Shown here piece by piece: positions 4,597-6,376 of a stretch of 6,376 bases of DNA (its first letter is position 1; each line of letters starts with the position of its first letter). Source of the DNA: Methylophaga sp. (GTDB taxonomy: Bacteria > Pseudomonadota > Gammaproteobacteria > Nitrosococcales > Methylophagaceae); assembly GCA_013139345.1 (NCBI GenBank), contig WTAY01000025.1, forward strand, positions 1 through 6,376, in the 5' to 3' direction. The notes under the pieces were generated by a model that was given only the letters and a program-made list of their open reading frames with translations, was not told the DNA's origin and did not search any database. A program made the position numbers and the translations under genes.

Positions 4597-6376
4597 ATGA
4601 CTAAAAGAATAACAATCTCAACAACGTGTCCGTACTGTGGTGTGGGCTGTGGTGTTTTAGCGACCAAGCAAGAAGATGGCAGTATTTCTGTTAAAGGTAA
4701 TAAAGATCATCCTGCGAATTTGGGGCGGCTCTGTTCAAAAGGATCGGCGTTAGCTGATACGGTAGATCTAGAGGGGCGACTTCTTCACCCGCAAGTAAAG
4801 GGTAGACAAGCATCATGGGATGAGGCGCTAGATGCTGTTGCTGATGGATTCAAAAAAGTGATTGATGAGCATGGCCCAGATGCCGTGGCTTTTTATGTGT
4901 CAGGCCAACTATTAACTGAAGATTATTATGTTGCTAATAAGCTGATGAAGGGCTTTATTGGTAGTGCCAATATTGATACTAATTCACGCTTATGTATGTC
5001 CTCTGCCGTTGCGGGTTATAAACGTGCATTTGGTAGTGATTCGGTACCGTGTAGTTATGAAGATTTAGAACAAGCAGATCTAATTGTTATTGAAGGTTCT
5101 AATACGGCATGGTGTCACCCTGTTGTTTATCAACGTATCAGTAAGGCAAAACAAGACAACCCGAATTTAAAGGTTATTGTTATTGACCCTCGCCGCACGG
5201 CAACCTGCGATATTGCTGATTTACATCTACCACTTAAACCGGGAACAGATGCGACATTATTTAATGGTTTACTACGTTATATAAACCAAAGTGATACAGT
5301 TGATTGGGACTTTGTTAATAACTATACCGAAGGGTTTGCTGAGGCATTACTTGCAGCACAAGAATCAGGCCTTAATGTAGCGTATGTTGCAGAGACATGC
5401 GAGTTAGAACGAGACGATGTTGAGCGCTTTTTTCAACTGTTTTCTAGCACTGAAAAAGTCGTGACACTTTACTCTCAAGGAATAAACCAATCTTCTTCAG
5501 GTACGGATAAATCAAATAGTATTATCAATTGTCATTTAGCTACGGGACGAATTGGTAAACCAGCGATGGGGCCTTTTTCTATTACAGGTCAACCCAATGC
5601 GATGGGTGGGCGTGAAGTAGGGGGCTTATCTAATCAACTTGCAGCACATATGGAGTTGAATAACCCGAAACATCATGACTTAGTATCGCGTTTTTGGAAG
5701 ACGGATAACCTAGCAACAACTGCTGGTGCAAAAGCGGTCGACATGTTTAATGATGTGGCTAGTGGCAAGATAAAAGCGATTTGGATAATGGCAACGAATC
5801 CCGTTGTGACTTTGCCTGATGCTGATAAAGTCCGTGCTGCACTAGAAGCCTGTGAGCTTGTTGTCGTTTCTGATTGTGAACAAAACACTGATACAACTGC
5901 GTGTGCTGATATCTTATTGCCAGCGTTAGCATGGGGTGAGAAGTGTGGCACGGTGACAAATTCAGAACGCCGGATTTCACGTCAACGTAATGTTTTACCT
6001 CATCCGGGTGAAGCAGAAGAAGATTGGTGGATTGTCAGCCAAGTTGCCGAACGTTTAGGCTTTAAAGAACAGTTTGATTATTCATCAAGTGCCGATATTT
6101 TTCGTGAACATGCTGCCTTATCAGGTTTTGAAAATAACGGTGTACGTGACTTTGACATTAGCGGTTTGGCTGAGTTGAGTGATGATGACTATGACCAACT
6201 TGAACCTGTTCAGTGGCCAGTAACTGCCGACAAACCACAAGGTACACCACGTTTATTTACTGACAATAAGTTCTTTACTGAGAGTGGTAAAGCGCAGTTG
6301 ATAGCGATTACACCTCGCCCACCTGTGAATGCAATAAGTGATGAATATCCGTTGGTACTTAATACTGGTCGAGTTC
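4597..6376 (+). CDS. nasA: Assimilatory nitrate reductase catalytic subunit NasA (3' end cut off by window end)
   Basis: This cytoplasmic molybdenum enzyme reduces nitrate to nitrite. The 593 visible residues are roughly the first two thirds of a protein usually near 870-900 residues. The N-terminal [4Fe-4S] site is complete: Cys11, Cys14 and Cys18 (CPYCGVGC), then Cys46 (GRLCSKG), followed by Lys48, which lies on the electron path to the cofactor. Cys133 in NSRLCMSSAV is the expected molybdenum ligand. Further bis-MGD-binding family blocks are VIDPRRTATCDIAD, ITGQPNAMGGREVGGLSNQL, ATNPVVTLPDADKVRAAL and NSERRISRQR from residue 456. There is no Tat signal, which separates it from periplasmic NapA. 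The start at 4597 leaves ten residues before the first cluster Cys, as is typical. An in-frame ATG at 4576, inside the repeat element, would add seven residues and would couple to the small upstream frame. Neither start has a good ribosome site. It presumably works with NasC just upstream. The frame is still open at the window end. Confidence 0.96.
   Translation, partial: MTKRITISTTCPYCGVGCGVLATKQEDGSISVKGNKDHPANLGRLCSKGSALADTVDLEGRLLHPQVKGRQASWDEALDAVADGFKKVIDEHGPDAVAFYVSGQLLTEDYYVANKLMKGFIGSANIDTNSRLCMSSAVAGYKRAFGSDSVPCSYEDLEQADLIVIEGSNTAWCHPVVYQRISKAKQDNPNLKVIVIDPRRTATCDIADLHLPLKPGTDATLFNGLLRYINQSDTVDWDFVNNYTEGFAEALLAAQESGLNVAYVAETCELERDDVERFFQLFSSTEKVVTLYSQGINQSSSGTDKSNSIINCHLATGRIGKPAMGPFSITGQPNAMGGREVGGLSNQLAAHMELNNPKHHDLVSRFWKTDNLATTAGAKAVDMFNDVASGKIKAIWIMATNPVVTLPDADKVRAALEACELVVVSDCEQNTDTTACADILLPALAWGEKCGTVTNSERRISRQRNVLPHPGEAEEDWWIVSQVAERLGFKEQFDYSSSADIFREHAALSGFENNGVRDFDISGLAELSDDDYDQLEPVQWPVTADKPQGTPRLFTDNKFFTESGKAQLIAITPRPPVNAISDEYPLVLNTGRV

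Noticed and set aside
5673..5980. Minus-strand open frames of 92 and 73 codons inside nasA
   Set aside because: They are antisense to a strongly conserved part of NasA and resemble no known protein; they are shadows of the coding strand.

Overview
The window is a protein-dense, co-oriented (+ strand) block of nitrogen-oxide metabolism genes. It probably comes from a marine-type gammaproteobacterium. The encoded NirB and NirD are very close in sequence and organisation to the enterobacterial NADH nitrite reductase. The coding DNA is fairly AT-rich with many A/T-ending codons, which suits Vibrionaceae or neighbouring groups (Photobacterium, Moritella, Psychromonas, Shewanella-like). The genus cannot be fixed from this sequence alone.

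Layout: (1) 1-1779 is the C-terminal ~70% of nirB, the large subunit of assimilatory-type NADH nitrite reductase; the gene starts upstream of the window. (2) 1779-2117 is nirD, the small subunit. (3) 2117-3034 is a PhzF-family (DapF-fold) isomerase-like enzyme. These three genes are joined by two identical TAATG stop/start overlaps, so they form one translationally coupled unit. (4) 3035-3221 is a non-coding gap. It holds a hairpin that would act as a terminator on the minus strand, a possible promoter, and a strong plus-strand intrinsic terminator only 36 bases before the next start codon. (5) 3222-4439 is an FAD/NAD(P)H oxidoreductase of the NasC type (electron-transfer subunit of assimilatory nitrate reductase), a paralogue of the N-terminal part of NirB. 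(6) 4440-4596 carries an ~80-base REP/BIME-like inverted-repeat element, threaded by a 46-codon reading frame that starts at the nasC stop codon. (7) 4597-6376 is nasA, the molybdopterin/[4Fe-4S] nitrate reductase catalytic subunit, cut by the window end.

How the genes work together: NasC passes electrons from NAD(P)H to NasA, which reduces nitrate to nitrite in the cytoplasm. NirB/NirD then reduce nitrite to ammonium with NADH. This is a complete nitrate-to-ammonium assimilation route. The PhzF-like protein has no obvious role in it and is the odd member.

The most interesting points are the PhzF-family gene fused by TAATG coupling to nirBD, the terminator placed like a leader attenuator before nasC-nasA, and the repeat element between nasC and nasA. 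That element supplies an alternative nasA start codon and is crossed by a small coupled reading frame. I did not find a clearly new biological system.
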